From NCBI GenBank assembly GCA_030063045.1, contig JAQSEB010000184.1, forward strand, positions 62,001-126,000: 64,000 nucleotides of DNA, read 5' to 3'. This DNA comes from Pratylenchus scribneri. Lineage: Eukaryota; Nematoda; Chromadorea; Rhabditida; Pratylenchidae. The notes below the pieces were generated by a model. That model saw nothing but the letters and a program-made list of their open reading frames with translations. It did not search any database and was not told where the DNA came from. This document shows positions 37,400 to 50,554 of the stretch, one piece after another. A program made the position numbers and the translations under genes. Position 1 is the stretch's first letter; every line of letters begins with the position of its first letter.

Positions 37400-38872
37400 A
37401 TTATTACGACGAAAACAATAAAATTATTAAAGTGGAACAAAAAGATGCTGCTGATTTGTTGGCGGCTTTTCCTCCAAATCCATTCATTAGAACGCTTTGT
37501 TGGAGGGATTTGCTGAAAGGGAATGGGAGGGAAGGTAAGGTGAGATTGATGATCGGCCAAAATCATATTTTCTATTTTTGCTTGCTTTTTTTTGTTCAGC
37601 CCATTTTCATGGACTCATCAGTGGCAATGGGTCCAAAGGGCCTAAAGAGGCGGCTCAATATTGTTTTTTGTCCCCTTGGGGAAATGAAAGGAAGAAGAGG
37701 CGATGGGAAAGTGTATTAAATCGACACGAATCCAATGGGGGGTTTTGGGTGGGGTTTTGGTTGAAGAAGCCTCCTCCTCTTGGCCCATTCCCCCTCTTCG
37801 ATCGGTCCCTTCCCCCAACCTCATTCTTGTCTTCCTTCCAGCCAATTCCCTTCAAATCCCTCTATCCACCCCCTTTTGCCTCAAGGCGTCGTGTGATCCA
37901 TTGAAGTACCCTCTTTTCCTTCCCCCAAATCATCAATGCCATTAAGCAAAAAGAGTGGAGGGAATAGCAGCCCCCAGGCCAAATCACTCTTCTCCCCCTT
38001 CCAATTCCAACCATCAATCGCCCGTCCGCTTTTCCCCTTTCACCAAGTCCACAATGGCCTCTGTTTCCCTCCCCTTTGTGAAGAAAATGCCAACAGCTGA
38101 CGCCCCTTTCGATGGATAAAGGGTAGAAATTGCGAGGCAACTGGGCGATGGCCAAAATTCGAGTAGCGAAGGGGAAGCCAACAAATATACTCGTTGTCCC
38201 GCCGCTTTTTTTTTCCTCTCATCAGCGGCACCCACCAAGATAACAAATGGCCAGTCGGGTGACCGCTTCGCGAGATCGGCGGCCATTGTCGATTGAATGA
38301 GGGAAGGAAGCCTTGTTCCTATCTGTTCTTCAATTTGGTTTAAATTTAAATTGACTGGAGGGGGGGCAATTGGGTGGCAAAATTGGATTAGTTTTAAGTG
38401 GCCAACCCCCGAATTTATTTGAGTAAAACAGAGTGACATTTTTATGCATCATCCACAATATCATCCCAAATTTGTGCCAAAAAATGAACATGGAAGGAGG
38501 AAAATAGGGGAATTTGGTCGAATCACACACACCGGAAATTGGGAAAAAAATTGGGAAGGAATAATTCATTTATTTGGGAGAATATTTAAGAGGAAATGAG
38601 GGGGAGGGGGTATCGCGCATGGTTGTGCCGTCCGTCTCCATCCAAAGAGATCAAAATGAATGGGGAAATTGATGTACAATTTTGTGGGGAAATTTTCGAT
38701 TTTTCAACTGTTTTGGCCATCCTCATCGAATGTTGTTGTTGTTCTCTTCATCGTTTTTCATTCCTTTTCATTTTCATGCCATCCTTTTATGAGCACTTTG
38801 GACCACGCTGAGTTTGGAATTTGCATGGCCTTGCAGCGGCTTAAAAAATAAATTTTGTTTTAATTCTTGAAT
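37400..38872. other. Intergenic region between egl-3 and scd-2
   Basis: Head-to-tail spacer of about 1.5 kb that should hold the scd-2 promoter and egl-3 3' UTR. A less AT-rich, CT-rich block lies at 37750-38300. Overlapping open frames here on both strands have no recognisable domain. Confidence 0.5.
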
Positions 38873-41564
38873 TTAAACAATTAAAGTAAATTTCCGGAAA
38901 AAGTGTGGATTTATTTCCAATTTTCGAAGAGAAGTAATATTTTCCATTTTATAAATTCCCATCGCCTCTACCTCAATGCCCAAATAGGGCAATTCCTTGG
39001 TGCCATGCAACATCAGTGTGAATTTCTTCAACCATCCCACATGTTTATGATCTGCCGGAGTCGATTTGCCCCCTTGGAATCGGACAACCAGACGCCATCT
39101 GCCTCGTGGATTTTCGCCCCATGTGTGTGTGGTCATGAAAGGCCAATTGCTGAAGGAAATGGAATCAAATTCGATAATCAAAATCATCACAATGATTTGT
39201 GCCCTAGGAATTATTCAAAAAATACTGACGTGAACCCATCCTTGGCATCGTCATCCTTTGGTCGCCGGGACAGAATCATGGATGGAGTGCCCATTGGCGA
39301 GACCAAATAGAGGGTTGTGTCACCACGACGAGAGCTGTTCAATGAAACAATGGCCTAAATTGATGAGAAATTAAAATTAAATGGTCTCCATTGAAAGGAT
39401 ACTTGGACATGTTCGAGGTAGTTGACTTCAGTGGCGGTGCCAACGCATGCATCCGTGTTCAGCTCAAGGACCAATTCACCGGTGGTTGGGATTTGGGCGG
39501 CATGGTCGATTGTGCCCGCCTCGCAGTGGAATCGTGGGGGAGCCGATTTCCACACTTTGGCCAACAAAACCATCTCTGCCGCGTCCAACACACCATAGCT
39601 ATAAACAATAAAATGATTTCAAATTTTCTCAATGTTTTTTATGAAGCCCCATTTTTATCGAATTCTTATTTCTTAACTAATAAGTCAAATTCTTCAAATT
39701 CTTTGGAATTCACTTAAGATAAATATATGCTAAATCTAGTCCTTAAACACTCATTTAATATTTGTCCTTCAATTTTTGTCTTGGCCTTACCCAAACAAAT
39801 GGTTGTATTCCAGACCGACTCCATTCATCTGCCAATCGAAATGCGAACAATTTGGCTGGCCTTTGACCAATTGGCGTTTGATTCCATCCAAATTCAGCGG
39901 TGGCAATTCACGGCATCGGCCATCGAACAGCGAGTTCCGAGATGACTATAAAAATTTGGCTTTGAATAAATTAAAAACAGAAATATATATCAATGAAAAT
40001 GTTAAATCCCTTTGTTATTTAAACAATATGCCTAGGGCCTAATCAAATAATATTACAACTCACAGTCAACACAGTCAAATGTTGAAGATCACGCCAAGTC
40101 AATTGTGGATTTGCCTCCAGGGCAAGGGCGAAAACGCCAGCAGCTTCTGGTGCAGCGGCGGATGTGCCCGAATGGGATCGAGTGCATCGGCCGTATAAAT
40201 CGGTGGTGGCCACACCGCTTTCCGGATTTCTGCCTCCGTTGGAGAAGGTCGATGCCAAGGTGGATGAACAGCTTTCATCGTAATGGGCATTTTCGCCGTT
40301 GTTGATGGCGGAATTGATGGAAATTGTCCACATACTTGCCGCATATCCGTCACAATTGCAGTCGTCGTCTTCGCCTCCATCGCCACTGGCCCAAACAAAA
40401 ATGGATCCCAGCCCCTGGCGGCCTTCATTCACTCCCTTCACAATTGCCCGCATTGTGGCATTCCTTGGACCATCCACCGTTTTTCCATCGTCCGTTGGAC
40501 CCCAGCTGGCCGAATAGATGTGCACTTTGTTTGGTTCATGGCCCATGGAGTTGGCCTCGATCAAATCGGTCATATAAGGCTGGTCAAGCATTCGAATGCC
40601 GGCCACTTTGCTGTCATAGGCCACACCAACTCCGCAAACGCCATTGTCTCGGGCGGCGGCAATTTCGCCAGCGCATCTGGTGCCATGCGAATTGAACCAA
40701 TCGTCGGTGTATCGAGGATATGGATATGGGTCATTGGAGGAGAAATCGTAGCTGGCTTCAGCGTTGAAATTGAACCGCAAATCCGGGTGCATATAATCCA
40801 CGCCATCGTCCATTATGGCCGTTGTGATGTTCTTTCCAGTGTAGCCCAAGGCCCAGGCTTTCTCCACATTCAAATCCAATCGAGGTTTGCCCTGCGATTG
40901 GCCATCATTCTTCAAATACCATTGATATGGATACAATGGGTCAGATGGTGATTGGACTGCAAAAAAGTGGGGAGATTAATGAGATGGCAAGGAATTGGAA
41001 GCAATTTAAAAGTTTATTTTTAGTCTTCATCTCCATTTTTTAATCTTGTTTAATTTGCAACTATTTTCCATCTATTAGACTGATTGAGAATCTGAAAGGA
41101 CCTGCGGTGAAATCAAGTTGTTCTTGGAGCCGATCAGCCAAAGGGCGATAGCCACGTTTCAGTCGTTTGTAGCCGGTCATTTGTTCAACATAGTCGATCT
41201 GGAAATGAATAAATTGAATTCCACTAATCCCAATGCCCCGTCATTTTTGTTTTACATGCGGGTCTCGGGCCAATTTGGTGTGATGGCCAATGGAGCGGCG
41301 TGTTCTGGCATGGGAGAGCGAAGGCTGCACAAAATGCCATTCTTTGTCCGAACCGAGCACCGGGCCTCTAGCCACGAATCCATTGCGTTTGGCAACACGG
41401 TGGGCACTCTCATGGCCAGGTTGGTTGAGATGTACGAGGAAATGGTTGGTGAACACTTCAACTCCCCAAACAGTTTCGGGAAAATCGGGAATGAGTAGAC
41501 AGAGGAACAAAAGGATGGAGGGACCGCCATTGGCTGCCGCCAAAGCCAATGAGCCGCCAAACAT
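38873..41564 (-). CDS. egl-3: Proprotein convertase 2 (EGL-3 orthologue)
   Basis: Ca2+-dependent subtilisin-like endoprotease of dense-core vesicles that cuts neuropeptide precursors at dibasic sites. Seven exons join in frame: 41564-41256, 41198-41102, 40956-40064, 39945-39791, 39598-39403, 39354-39230, 39149-38873; about 683 aa. Start Met at 41564 leads a signal peptide (residues 1-34). The prodomain has VFTNHFLVHL, the internal site RTRRS and the activation site RLKRGYRP. The catalytic domain keeps Asp in MDDGVDYMHPDL, His in NSHGTRCAGE and Ser in HSGTSAAAPEA. The oxyanion residue is Asp (WASGDGGEDDDCNCDGY) where other convertases have Asn; this is the PC2 hallmark. The P domain ends with WPFMTTHTWGENPRGRW. 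Intact. The neuropeptide gene at 12.2-13.0 kb is a likely substrate, but linkage is not evidence for that. Confidence 0.97.
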
Positions 41565-44114
41565 TTTTTTTAATAAAATTATATTCTTGGGGCGGCCAAC
41601 GTTCTGCAAATTTACATTTGGAAATATTGGGGTGGGAATTGGGTAAACAAAAAAGAATTGGTGGAAAGTTGTCTGAAGGTTAAAAAATACTAGGCGATTT
41701 TGACAAGGGAATAAGCTACTGGGTGGGTTTAATTTAGTCAAATTAAGATGAAAAGAATTGTGCTTTCAATGTAGGCAAATTTGACTTGCATTTAGGCGAG
41801 TTCTTGTATAATTTGGAGCAATTGAAAATTGCTAACCAATAGGGAATTCTTCCATGAATCGATCTTTCCTCAAATAATCAGAATTCAATAATAAGAGAGA
41901 CATAAAACTTAGAATTTGAGTATTTCTTGATGAGATGCCTCGAAGCCAATTGAATTGAAATATTCAAAGGCATGATTGAAGGCGACTTTGTGATGGATAT
42001 GGGAGTCAACTCTATAGTATAGACAACATAAATGGATGAAAATGAATATAATAAAAATGTTACTGATGATGATGATGATTAATAAAGTAAAATTGGGTGA
42101 CTGGCAAACGGAGAATTGAGGAACGAATCGCGGAAAAAGTGTGGCTGACAATAATGCGAATGGCACACACAAAAGGGGGACCCAGAGGCTTGTTCCGTCC
42201 TCTTCCAAGTCGTGAGGCCACGGTTGGTTGGCTAGGCCTATGTTTGGTTGTCTTGACGGCGTCCAAACATTCCCGCAGAGTAGTGCCATCGATTGGAAGG
42301 TAGACGTGAGGAATGGCAAGTGGAAGGGGAGTGCCATGGCCAAATGGGCCCATTGGCCCCAGAGAAGGAGATGGATATGAAATGGCCAATGGATATAGCC
42401 AAGGGGCATGTTGACGCAAAAAAGTGTGCCATTCCGCAAGGGACTGAATGAATGAGAATTTAAGGCAAGTTAGATGAAGCAAGAATACTATGGCCATAGA
42501 AAAGTGGTTGCTTCAATTATGCATCGATTTAGGGCAGAGAATGCCATGGAAAAATGTAAAGGATGCAGAAGGTAACGGTTTTTGTAGAAAATGTCGTCGA
42601 AAGACACTACAAACATTATGAGAATGTGAATTTGGACAGAGAAGAAGATGGTAATGAGTTGAGAGATGGAAAATGCTTCATCGGTTGGCACACAAAAAGA
42701 GAAGGAAAGCATTTGGCATGGGGAGGGAATGGGGAAATTGCCATGGTTGGCTGGAATTCTTGGAAGACCAACTGCTGGGAAATGCCATCAAAATATAAAA
42801 GTTGGGAAGAAAGAAAGAAAAGAATTTGAATAGAGATGAAAAATACGAAGGCACCACAACAAAAATCGGCTTTCTCTATTGCGGTATTCTCGCGTTAATG
42901 ACCAACAGGTGGCATCCACAGAATTGCTTCACTTTTGTATCTCAATCCATTCTAAAATAATTCCCTCTAGCAAAAAATGTCCACCATCCCATTTTTGTCT
43001 ATAAAGCATTTTATGCCATTGCCAATAGCTTTCCCATTCATTTCAATGTTTATTCCAATGCAAATTCCTTCCCCTGGGTGCCGAAGCCGATTGTCGATGC
43101 CATCCAATCTTCATTCTTTTTTTCATTTCGCCTATTCCTTCTTTTTCTATTCATTTTTGTGTTGTATGCCCTTAGGTCAGACAGCACATCGCTTTTCCTC
43201 GCTCTCACATAAGCCTACTTATATAAATGATGTCAGAAAATGGATTTGCCCAGAGGCAGCCTTTTCCAAGGAATAAAGAGAGAGAAATGGCCAGAAGGAA
43301 AATGAGAGCGAATTCAGAGGCAATCGTCGAAATGTGTAGGGAATGAAGCTTTTTAAATAAGAGGGCTTTTGAATAGGCCAAAAGGGAGAGAAAATGAATG
43401 GGACATTGCTCATCAGCAGTTGAACGGAGAACATTATAAAAAGAAAAAAATGGCCAAAGGAGAGTTTGGACGCAGCATACAGGGAAGTGAAAAGCGAGTC
43501 TAAAGAGAACGAGGGGAAGGCCTAATGTAAGCGAAAAATGTGCCAATGGTATGCGGCAAGGAAAATGGACCCAAATGGTCCTTGGAATGGGCCAAAGAGA
43601 ATGGAGGGACATTCCAATGGGAAATGAGGGAACACCATTGAAAGGGAACACAGCGGAAATGGAAGGGGCAAAGGCAAAGCCATGGCACAATGAAAATGAA
43701 AAATGGGGAATGTGCTCATTGGGCCATTTGCCGAATGGGAACATGTTCGTTCGACGTTCGGAGGTCTCGCTCTAATGGAGTCTTTTTTTTCCCTTCGAGG
43801 CATATGTTGGCCTCCTCTCGCATTTCGCCCGTTCCATTTTATTTGTGCCCGGAAAGAAGGGAGAAAGAACAATTTTTCGAATGAAAATTGCTCTTTCAAA
43901 TGAATGTGGGCAAAAAAGGGGGTCAAGAGGACACCGTGGGACATAAAAGATGGACAAATTATGGCGCCGAAATTGTTGGCATTAAACATTAAAAAATCAA
44001 ATATGGTAAAATTTATTCAGTATTTAAAGCGAATATAAGAATAATAATATTTTAATTGGAAATATTTGATTGAGGAGAGGAGGAGGGAATGAAGCCATCA
44101 TCCAAAAAGGCAAA
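41565..44114. other. 2.5-kb intergenic region, no gene recognised
   Basis: Upstream of egl-3, so it should hold its promoter. Large open frames occur (41909-42439, 43205-43744 and 43522-43989 minus; 42563-42829 plus), but they are heavily overlapping, Phe/Pro/His/Cys-rich and without a family match. Confidence 0.5.
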
Positions 44115-45588
44115 TCACATTAATATGTTGTGCCTCGAACTGGTTGACTTTGTTGGAGAATCACCCTTCGAGCGGTTGTGCTGCAACAAAATGATAAGGG
44201 AATTGGGGGAGGTGATTGAATGGGGCACTTTTTTGTTTTTGTGCTCACTTATCCCGACGAAGGAAAACGACGATGGCATCGCCGACAAAGAGAAGGGCAC
44301 AAAGAAAGTAGAAAGCCTGAAATGCGAATTATAATTCAATTTGAGTCAATTAATCTTTTTACGGCGGCAACCGCCCATCCTTTGACGACGAAACCAGTTT
44401 CACAACCTGAAAATTCATTTTATTATTATTTGGTCGCATTTTGAACAGACCAGGAATGCCGGCACAACCACTGAATGTGCCACCCCCAATTGAACGAATG
44501 AATGTGGGCATATGGTCTGGAAGCGAAAAAAGGATAGAAATTTTAATTCAGTCAAAAAATGGTGTTGACCAAAATTTTAATTAGCCATAAAAATTGATTG
44601 AAATTCTAAAAGTCACAACTGTTTGGCCTATTTGATTTCAATATGAGATTTGGTCAATTTTTGTGGCTTCAAACAATTCACAAAATATTACAAATTATTC
44701 TGAGGGCAAATTACAGCAAATTCGGGTTTATTTTTTAGTCAAACCCGTTTTAGGACTATATTTAAATTAAGAATATAATTTTGTCTGAATTGTATAAGAG
44801 TTAAATGAATGCTTTACCGAATCCAGTTGCGTACCAAGTCTAATAAAAATTAAAAATATTTATTCATTTGAAAGCAACCCCCTTTTTCTACCTCGAATGC
44901 ACCAAAAATGAGGAATGCAATGACGCCAATGCCAGCGGCAATAATTTGCTGAAAATTCATTGTGATTTATTCTTTGGATTGTTATCCTCCAACCGAAAAG
45001 CTCAAACTCCTTCCAGAGGTCATGAAAATGCAGCTGAACACCAATGGTGGAATGGCAAAGAGGATGGACAGAATGATGATGGCCAATTGGCCCCACACAC
45101 TGAAATTATGCATTTCATTTAATATTGCTTCAATGTGTGTTTGTGCTTTGGCTAATAAAGCATTTTCATTTGGGGGAACATATCCATTTTCTTATTGTTT
45201 TTCCTACCGAATCGAATTCATCACTCAGATTCAAGAATACTCTTTACAATTTCTAAAATTCAGACCACAAATTAGTAGCCAATTTTCACCCCATCAATGG
45301 CTTCTCCCCTCTCCTTCCCATTTGTCCTAACTTTTGTCCGCGCATTTGAAAATGCAGCGCCGAATTCCATCGGTCAATGTTCATTGGGAATAGTGTGTTC
45401 GAAGGTGGACAAATTTCCCTGCTTTGTTGGCTTCCGTTGATTGTTCGCCAGAAGCAAACTCCACTGAACAATATGGGAAAATGGGGAAATGAGGGCAAAA
45501 ATGAATGAAAGGAAGCGATTTACGGTGCGGTCATAATCAAAATCATTGCAATGATGACGAGAAGCTGAAAATGATTGGTGAATTGCAT
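44115..45588 (-). CDS. Four-transmembrane protein, claudin/MARVEL-like topology
   Basis: I do not recognise the family. Spliced reading from Met at 45588: MQFTNHFQLLVIIAMILIMT (TM1); a loop with CFWRTINGSQQ and ICPPSNTLFPMNIDRWNSAL (Cys/Trp-containing, presumably extracellular); QLAIIILSILFAIPPLVFSC (TM2); QIIAAGIGVIAFLIFGAFE (TM3); a loop with HMPTFIRSIGGGTFSGC; GFVVKGWAVAAAFYFLCALL (TM4); and a short basic tail ending RRDKHNRSKGDSP...RHNILM-stop. The exons are small. The phase-consistent join across 44470-44360 (CAGIPG to CETGFVVKGWAVAA) turns an otherwise stop-broken stretch into a continuous TM4, which supports the model. The intron after SGRSLSFS uses a weak donor. Both ends inside the cell with two outer loops is the claudin/PMP22-like pattern; a nematode clc-like protein is possible. 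Confidence 0.6.
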
Positions 45589-48500
45589 AGAATATAAAAG
45601 AAGAGAGAATTTCCAATTTATAAGAAGCTCTCGGGCATTTTCTTATCTACAAAATTCCTTTAAAAAATTCCATCCTAATGAATAATAATTTATAGGGGGC
45701 GGGTGGATAAATAAGAAATAACTTCCATATTTTCTATCTCATTTTCTCCTTTTTTATGTTCAAATTCCAGTGGAAAAAAAATCGAGCTGTTACACTCTTA
45801 TTGGTCCAAAATTTAGCCAAAAGGACTATTCACTAATTTGTCGGTGAAAATTGCCACTCCCCAAGCTAACACTGACCAAAACGAAGAGTCGAATGCCCAA
45901 CGAAATGTGGGCATACAGCCGATGGGAGGAGGCCATCCTTGGGGCACCTTTCCTTCTCTCAAATTGGTGTCGTTCAGCCGAAACAGTTGGGGCGAAACTG
46001 CTGTGGCTTTGTTCAATATAGGAGGTGGTGGGGCGTTGAATGGATTGGCCACCAAATGTTGTCGGTGCTGGATTTGTGGAAGGGGAAGCCGGCGAGAATG
46101 AAGCAACGTGAACAACGGGCGAAGGCTGCTGTGGATGCTGAGGAGAGGCCGGTGGCGATGGATCCACCCAAAATGAGTGAAGTAATTTGGGGAAGGAGGT
46201 GGATTCAATTTTGAGTGGCACAGATTTTGCCAAATCTATTTCTTAATTTCCATTAGATGGATTCCCTGTATTTGGGCTTATTGCAAGATAAGAATTTTGA
46301 TTAGACCCGCAGGGATGATTCAAGAATATTAGACCAACTTTTTGAAACAGAAAATTCCCTTTTCTGATTTTGCTCAGGATCATTCATAAAATAAAAATTT
46401 CCTGAATCTAATAAGACCAGATTTTTGCCAAGACCAAGCATTATTTGAAACAAAATAAGATATTAGGAAGGAGTCAAATATTGAGAAAAAAAAATAGGCA
46501 AAAATTCCATCCTCCGAGAAATGTTTACAATTTTGATGGAATTTTATGCCCATCCTCCAATTCCAATCCAAACCTGGACTTGAATGATGTGGGCGCCCGT
46601 GAATTGTGGCGCAAATTGCTGGGAGGCCGACGTTTTTGTTGGGGCGCAAAAATGCGCGCGATTATGTGGGCAAGGGGCACACACAATAAAACCCTCACGT
46701 CAATGCGTTTATTGAGGATTTGGCTGAAAATTTGGAAAATTGGTTGGAGAATTTAAAGGGGAAAGTGGCGAAATAATGAATGAAAATTGGACAATTGAAA
46801 ATAAATTTTAATGCTTTTTTGGACTTTTGAGGGTTTCGAAGGCAACTTCACAAATCTTTTGAAGGGTTTTGTGTTTTATAATTAAATATGAGCAAATGTC
46901 AAAGATCATCGGGAAAAGGGTGTTGGCAATTTTTGGATGGACAATGTTGCTGAATATATTCATGAGGCAATCACGGAATAATCAGACAAAATAAAATATT
47001 TTAAAGCCAATTAATGGCAAATAATTCATTTCCGAAATTACTAATAAGCCTTAAAAGAAAGGTCCTTGTGGTGCCCTTCCTCCTTTCCCCTCTGGAATTC
47101 TAAAAGTGCTATTCATCACAAGGACATAAGAAGGCCATTATTTGGGTTCATGTAATCTGACTGCTCTATTTTGAAGAAGCCACAAGTGATTGGGACTTTC
47201 CAATTTGAAAAACAAATATTCTAAATATTTCCTCTTAATAATTTTTGCAAGGAAAAATTTCAAGATAATTTAAAGGGAAAAAAGTTCCAACAAAAAGTTG
47301 AAAATGTGAAGAGCCCCCTTCTCGCCTTTTCCTCCCAATTTCCCTCTTTACAATTGGCCTCATCTATAATTCTAATCCGCCTTTTCACCCAATGTTCCAA
47401 TTGAATTTGTGTGTTTCTGTTCATGTTTATTTTATTCCTTTTCCACCAACCGATTGGCGGCATTCTCGCGACGGGGGCGCCAACTCATTCAAAAAAGGGG
47501 GCAAAGTGGGTGTTGACTTTGTTGATGCGCGACAATTTGGAGGATGTGAAGGAGGAAGAGGGAGGATTATTTTTGGCCAAAGCAACACAAAAAGAAGAAA
47601 AAGATGTGATACATTGTCGGAAATTGGGAGGGAATGGGGAAGAAAATTGTTGGTTGATTGAAAGGGAAACAAACCATCCGGAGGAAAACAACAAAAATAT
47701 GCGCGAAGAAAGGAGAATGAAGGGTAATATTAATAATGCCGTGAAGAGGAACCGAAAAGTGGGTGAAAAATGGAGTGGGGGGAAGATATTAGGTTACGTG
47801 AAAAGGAAAGGGCCGCCATGCTTCATTCAAATATTAGTCATTTACGTGAAATATTGGGGACGGGTTTTAGCTGGAAGAGGGATTCTGAATTATCGGAATG
47901 GCATGAATTTCGCTGTATCCTATCAATGGATCAGCAGATGGATGCCAGCGGGCATTTCAAATGAACACCAAATGAGGCATCTGCTGGTTGGTTGATCAGT
48001 GCCCAACACAGAGACTAATTTGATTTGCCCCCAAGCATATTCTCTCTAGCCTCTTTCAACTTCGTTCTTTGACCCAGCTCAGAAGTTGGAACCAAAAATA
48101 TACTATTTAATCGGTTATCATATTATTGTTTGAGTGTTTTTTTTTGTTGGTGTTTGAAAAAATGACGAAGTGAGTGGCAGCAGAAATGGCCGCGTGAGAA
48201 TCTGTTAGGAGGGATATGTGTGGGGATGGGGACGATGGACTTGGGATTGAGGCGAGGATCAAGGGAGGGGATTGGGCCTTCCCTCACATTCCAGTCACAT
48301 TTGTGATGGGAGGAACCGGATCCGGATTCCCCAACCGCCTCTATTCCCTCAATCCGCGCATCCATCGAAAGGGGAAAATGTAGGGGATGGATGATGGTCG
48401 CCACCACCGGAAAATGCAATGTGGTCGACGTGATTGTTGGAACAAGGGAGGAAATATGGGGGGGATGAGCCCTTTGGGGAGGAAATGGACAACCAACCAA

Positions 48501-49272
48501 CAATACAACAAACAATTGTTTGGTAGAGCAGATTTGCAGCAATGGACCAAAAAGGGAATTGGCGGATAGGGAAGGGGAATGTTGTATAGCAGCAGTAGTG
48601 CAATGATGTGGATCTTCATTGGCAACAAAAATGAGGCCTCAAGCATTTGACCCCAAATAACATTGTGAAAGAAAGGAAGAACCTTCAAATGGATGAAGGC
48701 CCAAATCTCATGAAAAATTGGTTTTCCTATTCAGAGATGTGTGATAATGCAAAAAATGATGCTAAAATTCATAACAATAACAACAAAAAATATAAATAAT
48801 ATATTCCCAGGGGAAAAGGCGATTAAAGGTGCGCAAATGCGCGTATTAAATTCCTAATTTTCCCCAAAAAACATTCATTCTTTTTTGTTGATCCGATTCA
48901 TATTTTCGGATTGCATGAATTGAATAGGAGGCTAATAAGGGGATTTTAGTACATACAAATAGAGGATATCAACGAGTTTGTGCAATTCTTAATCACTTGG
49001 CATTGGGGCAAGCTGTGATTCTTTCCTAAATCGCCCCAGGCACAACTCAATACAAATTTGCCAATAGAGCTGAAACCGGGCTTTCAATTAAATTTCAATT
49101 TCATTTTAGTTTTTAGAAAGTCAAAAATCTAATGGAAAACATTGAGTAATTAAAAAGGAGAATGTGTAATTATTTAATTATTTATTATTATTTTGCCATT
49201 TGGAAATTTGAATATAATAGGAATTATTTGATAAAATGAAAGATGGTTTTGGTCAATTGTAAATTTGGAACA
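45589..49272. other. 3.7-kb region, only unassigned open frames
   Basis: No gene recognised. Frames worth knowing: 45813-46233 (minus, two overlapping Pro/Ser-rich frames), 46445-46756 (plus), 47411-47995 (plus, 194 codons, with a hydrophobic N terminus) and 48123-48542 (minus, 139 codons). Within 47770-47961 a different plus frame reads HSNISHLREILGTGFSWKRD, which looks more protein-like, but no phase-consistent join to the 47411 frame was found. Confidence 0.4.
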
Positions 49273-50105
49273 TCATTCCAACGAGCTCAACATCATCAAT
49301 TGCTTTAGCACTTTGGTCTGGGACGTCTCTCGAATTTCGCCGGCCAAAAACATTTCGTCGACCACGGAATATACCTGCAAAATTGTTAGAATTGAGAGAA
49401 ATTTTGGTTTAAATTTTAAGAAATACTTTGTAAAAGTTGAACACGAGATCAAGTTCGCAAACATTGTGGAAATATTCGTTCAACACCTTCAAAATTGAGT
49501 TAAATTTAATTGATTAGAAAATAATTGCTCGGAAAATTTAACTTCATATTATTGAAGAAAATTAATATTTTAGCTTCCTAACAATAGATATATAATGTAA
49601 ATGTACCTCCCAAAATGAAAATTATTATCAAATGATAAGTTTTAATGAACGGCTTTATCACCATTTTTATTTTAATCCAAGTAATTTGAGATATTCCAAT
49701 CCATTTATCTCGCCCCTCTTTCGATTAATTAATTCTTTACCTCAACAAAGTTGTGGATTGCTTCGAGGTAGTAAAGGTTGTTGTCCATAATATCGACGCA
49801 GATGCAGAAATAAAGGCCCGCATACCTTCGATAAACAATTTTGAAATTGCGGAACTAATAAAAATTAATTAGAAAATTTGTAAAATTTGTTGAGTAACCT
49901 CCACAAAATTGGTGTGTTTTGCATCGCGAACAGTCACAACTGCATGAACTTCCTCTATCAATTTTTGCTTCTCGTCGTCATCAAAACTCATATACCATTT
50001 AGCCAGTCGGGTCTTTCCTATATTTGGGGGGGGGGGGGGATTATAAATAATGATTAAAAAATTAAATTAACCTGCTCGATTTTGGATCAAAATAAACCGA
50101 ATCAT
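49273..50105 (-). CDS. aps-2: AP-2 clathrin adaptor, sigma subunit
   Basis: Small subunit of the plasma-membrane AP-2 complex, which binds acidic dileucine cargo signals during clathrin-mediated endocytosis. Five exons: 50105-50072, 50018-49899, 49854-49741, 49486-49427, 49374-49273; about 142 aa, the family's usual length. Start [20 protein letters not shown] is nearly invariant in animals and includes the Arg near position 15 that helps bind cargo. Later signatures: [54 protein letters not shown], and the end [20 protein letters not shown] plus [12 protein letters not shown]. These identify sigma-2 rather than AP-1 sigma. All introns are GT-AG. Intron 1 holds a run of 14 Cs (coding strand) just before the acceptor. 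The transposon at 50555-51761 lies 450 bp upstream of the start codon. Confidence 0.98.
50026..50039. repeat. Homopolymer G(14)/C(14) tract
   Basis: Fourteen consecutive G on the plus strand, within aps-2 intron 1; on the coding strand it is a C tract ending about 7 nt before the acceptor. Unusual in such AT-rich DNA and prone to length variation or sequencing error. Confidence 0.9.
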
Positions 50106-50546
50106 CGACTTGAATTGGAAAAATAGAAGAAGCTTAATCAAATTAACAATAATGTAATGCAAGAAGTTATCTATGAAATTGATTAATTGTACCTTTCTTT
50201 CTCAAAAAAAAAAGAAAGAATATCGGATCAAGCATCAAGTCAAGCTATAACCAACTTTACTTATATATAAATAAATAGAGATCACGTTAAAAGTGGAGAA
50301 TAGAATCGATAAAGAAAAATATTTTCGGCAAATTATCCCAAATTAATAGTATAAAAACAAAATTTATAACTTCGCGGCGCCTCGCTTCTGGGCTCTGGGG
50401 GCTCTGGCTTATTAAAACTTGTAATAATTGTAAGTTCAGCATTCAACTTCAGCTCAACTTTCAACGAAAAATGAAGAAAAATTAAGATATTTAACCAAAC
50501 CAGTCAGAGCTAATTTAATTTTTTACTTTCCTCATCTGCTTCTGCT

Positions 50547-50554
50547 GCTTTGAT
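50547..50554. repeat. Target-site duplication, left copy
   Basis: GCTTTGAT, identical to the copy at 51762-51769, directly abutting the left inverted repeat. Confidence 0.8.

Noticed and set aside
41909..43989. Several overlapping minus-strand open frames of 130-180 codons
   Set aside because: They overlap each other in different frames, are rich in Phe/Pro/His as expected from the complement of AT/GA-rich DNA, and show no domain or splice-consistent extension.
48123..48542. 139-codon minus-strand frame with a plausible middle segment
   Set aside because: No partner exon, no domain, and the same DNA is a GA-rich low-complexity tract on the other strand.
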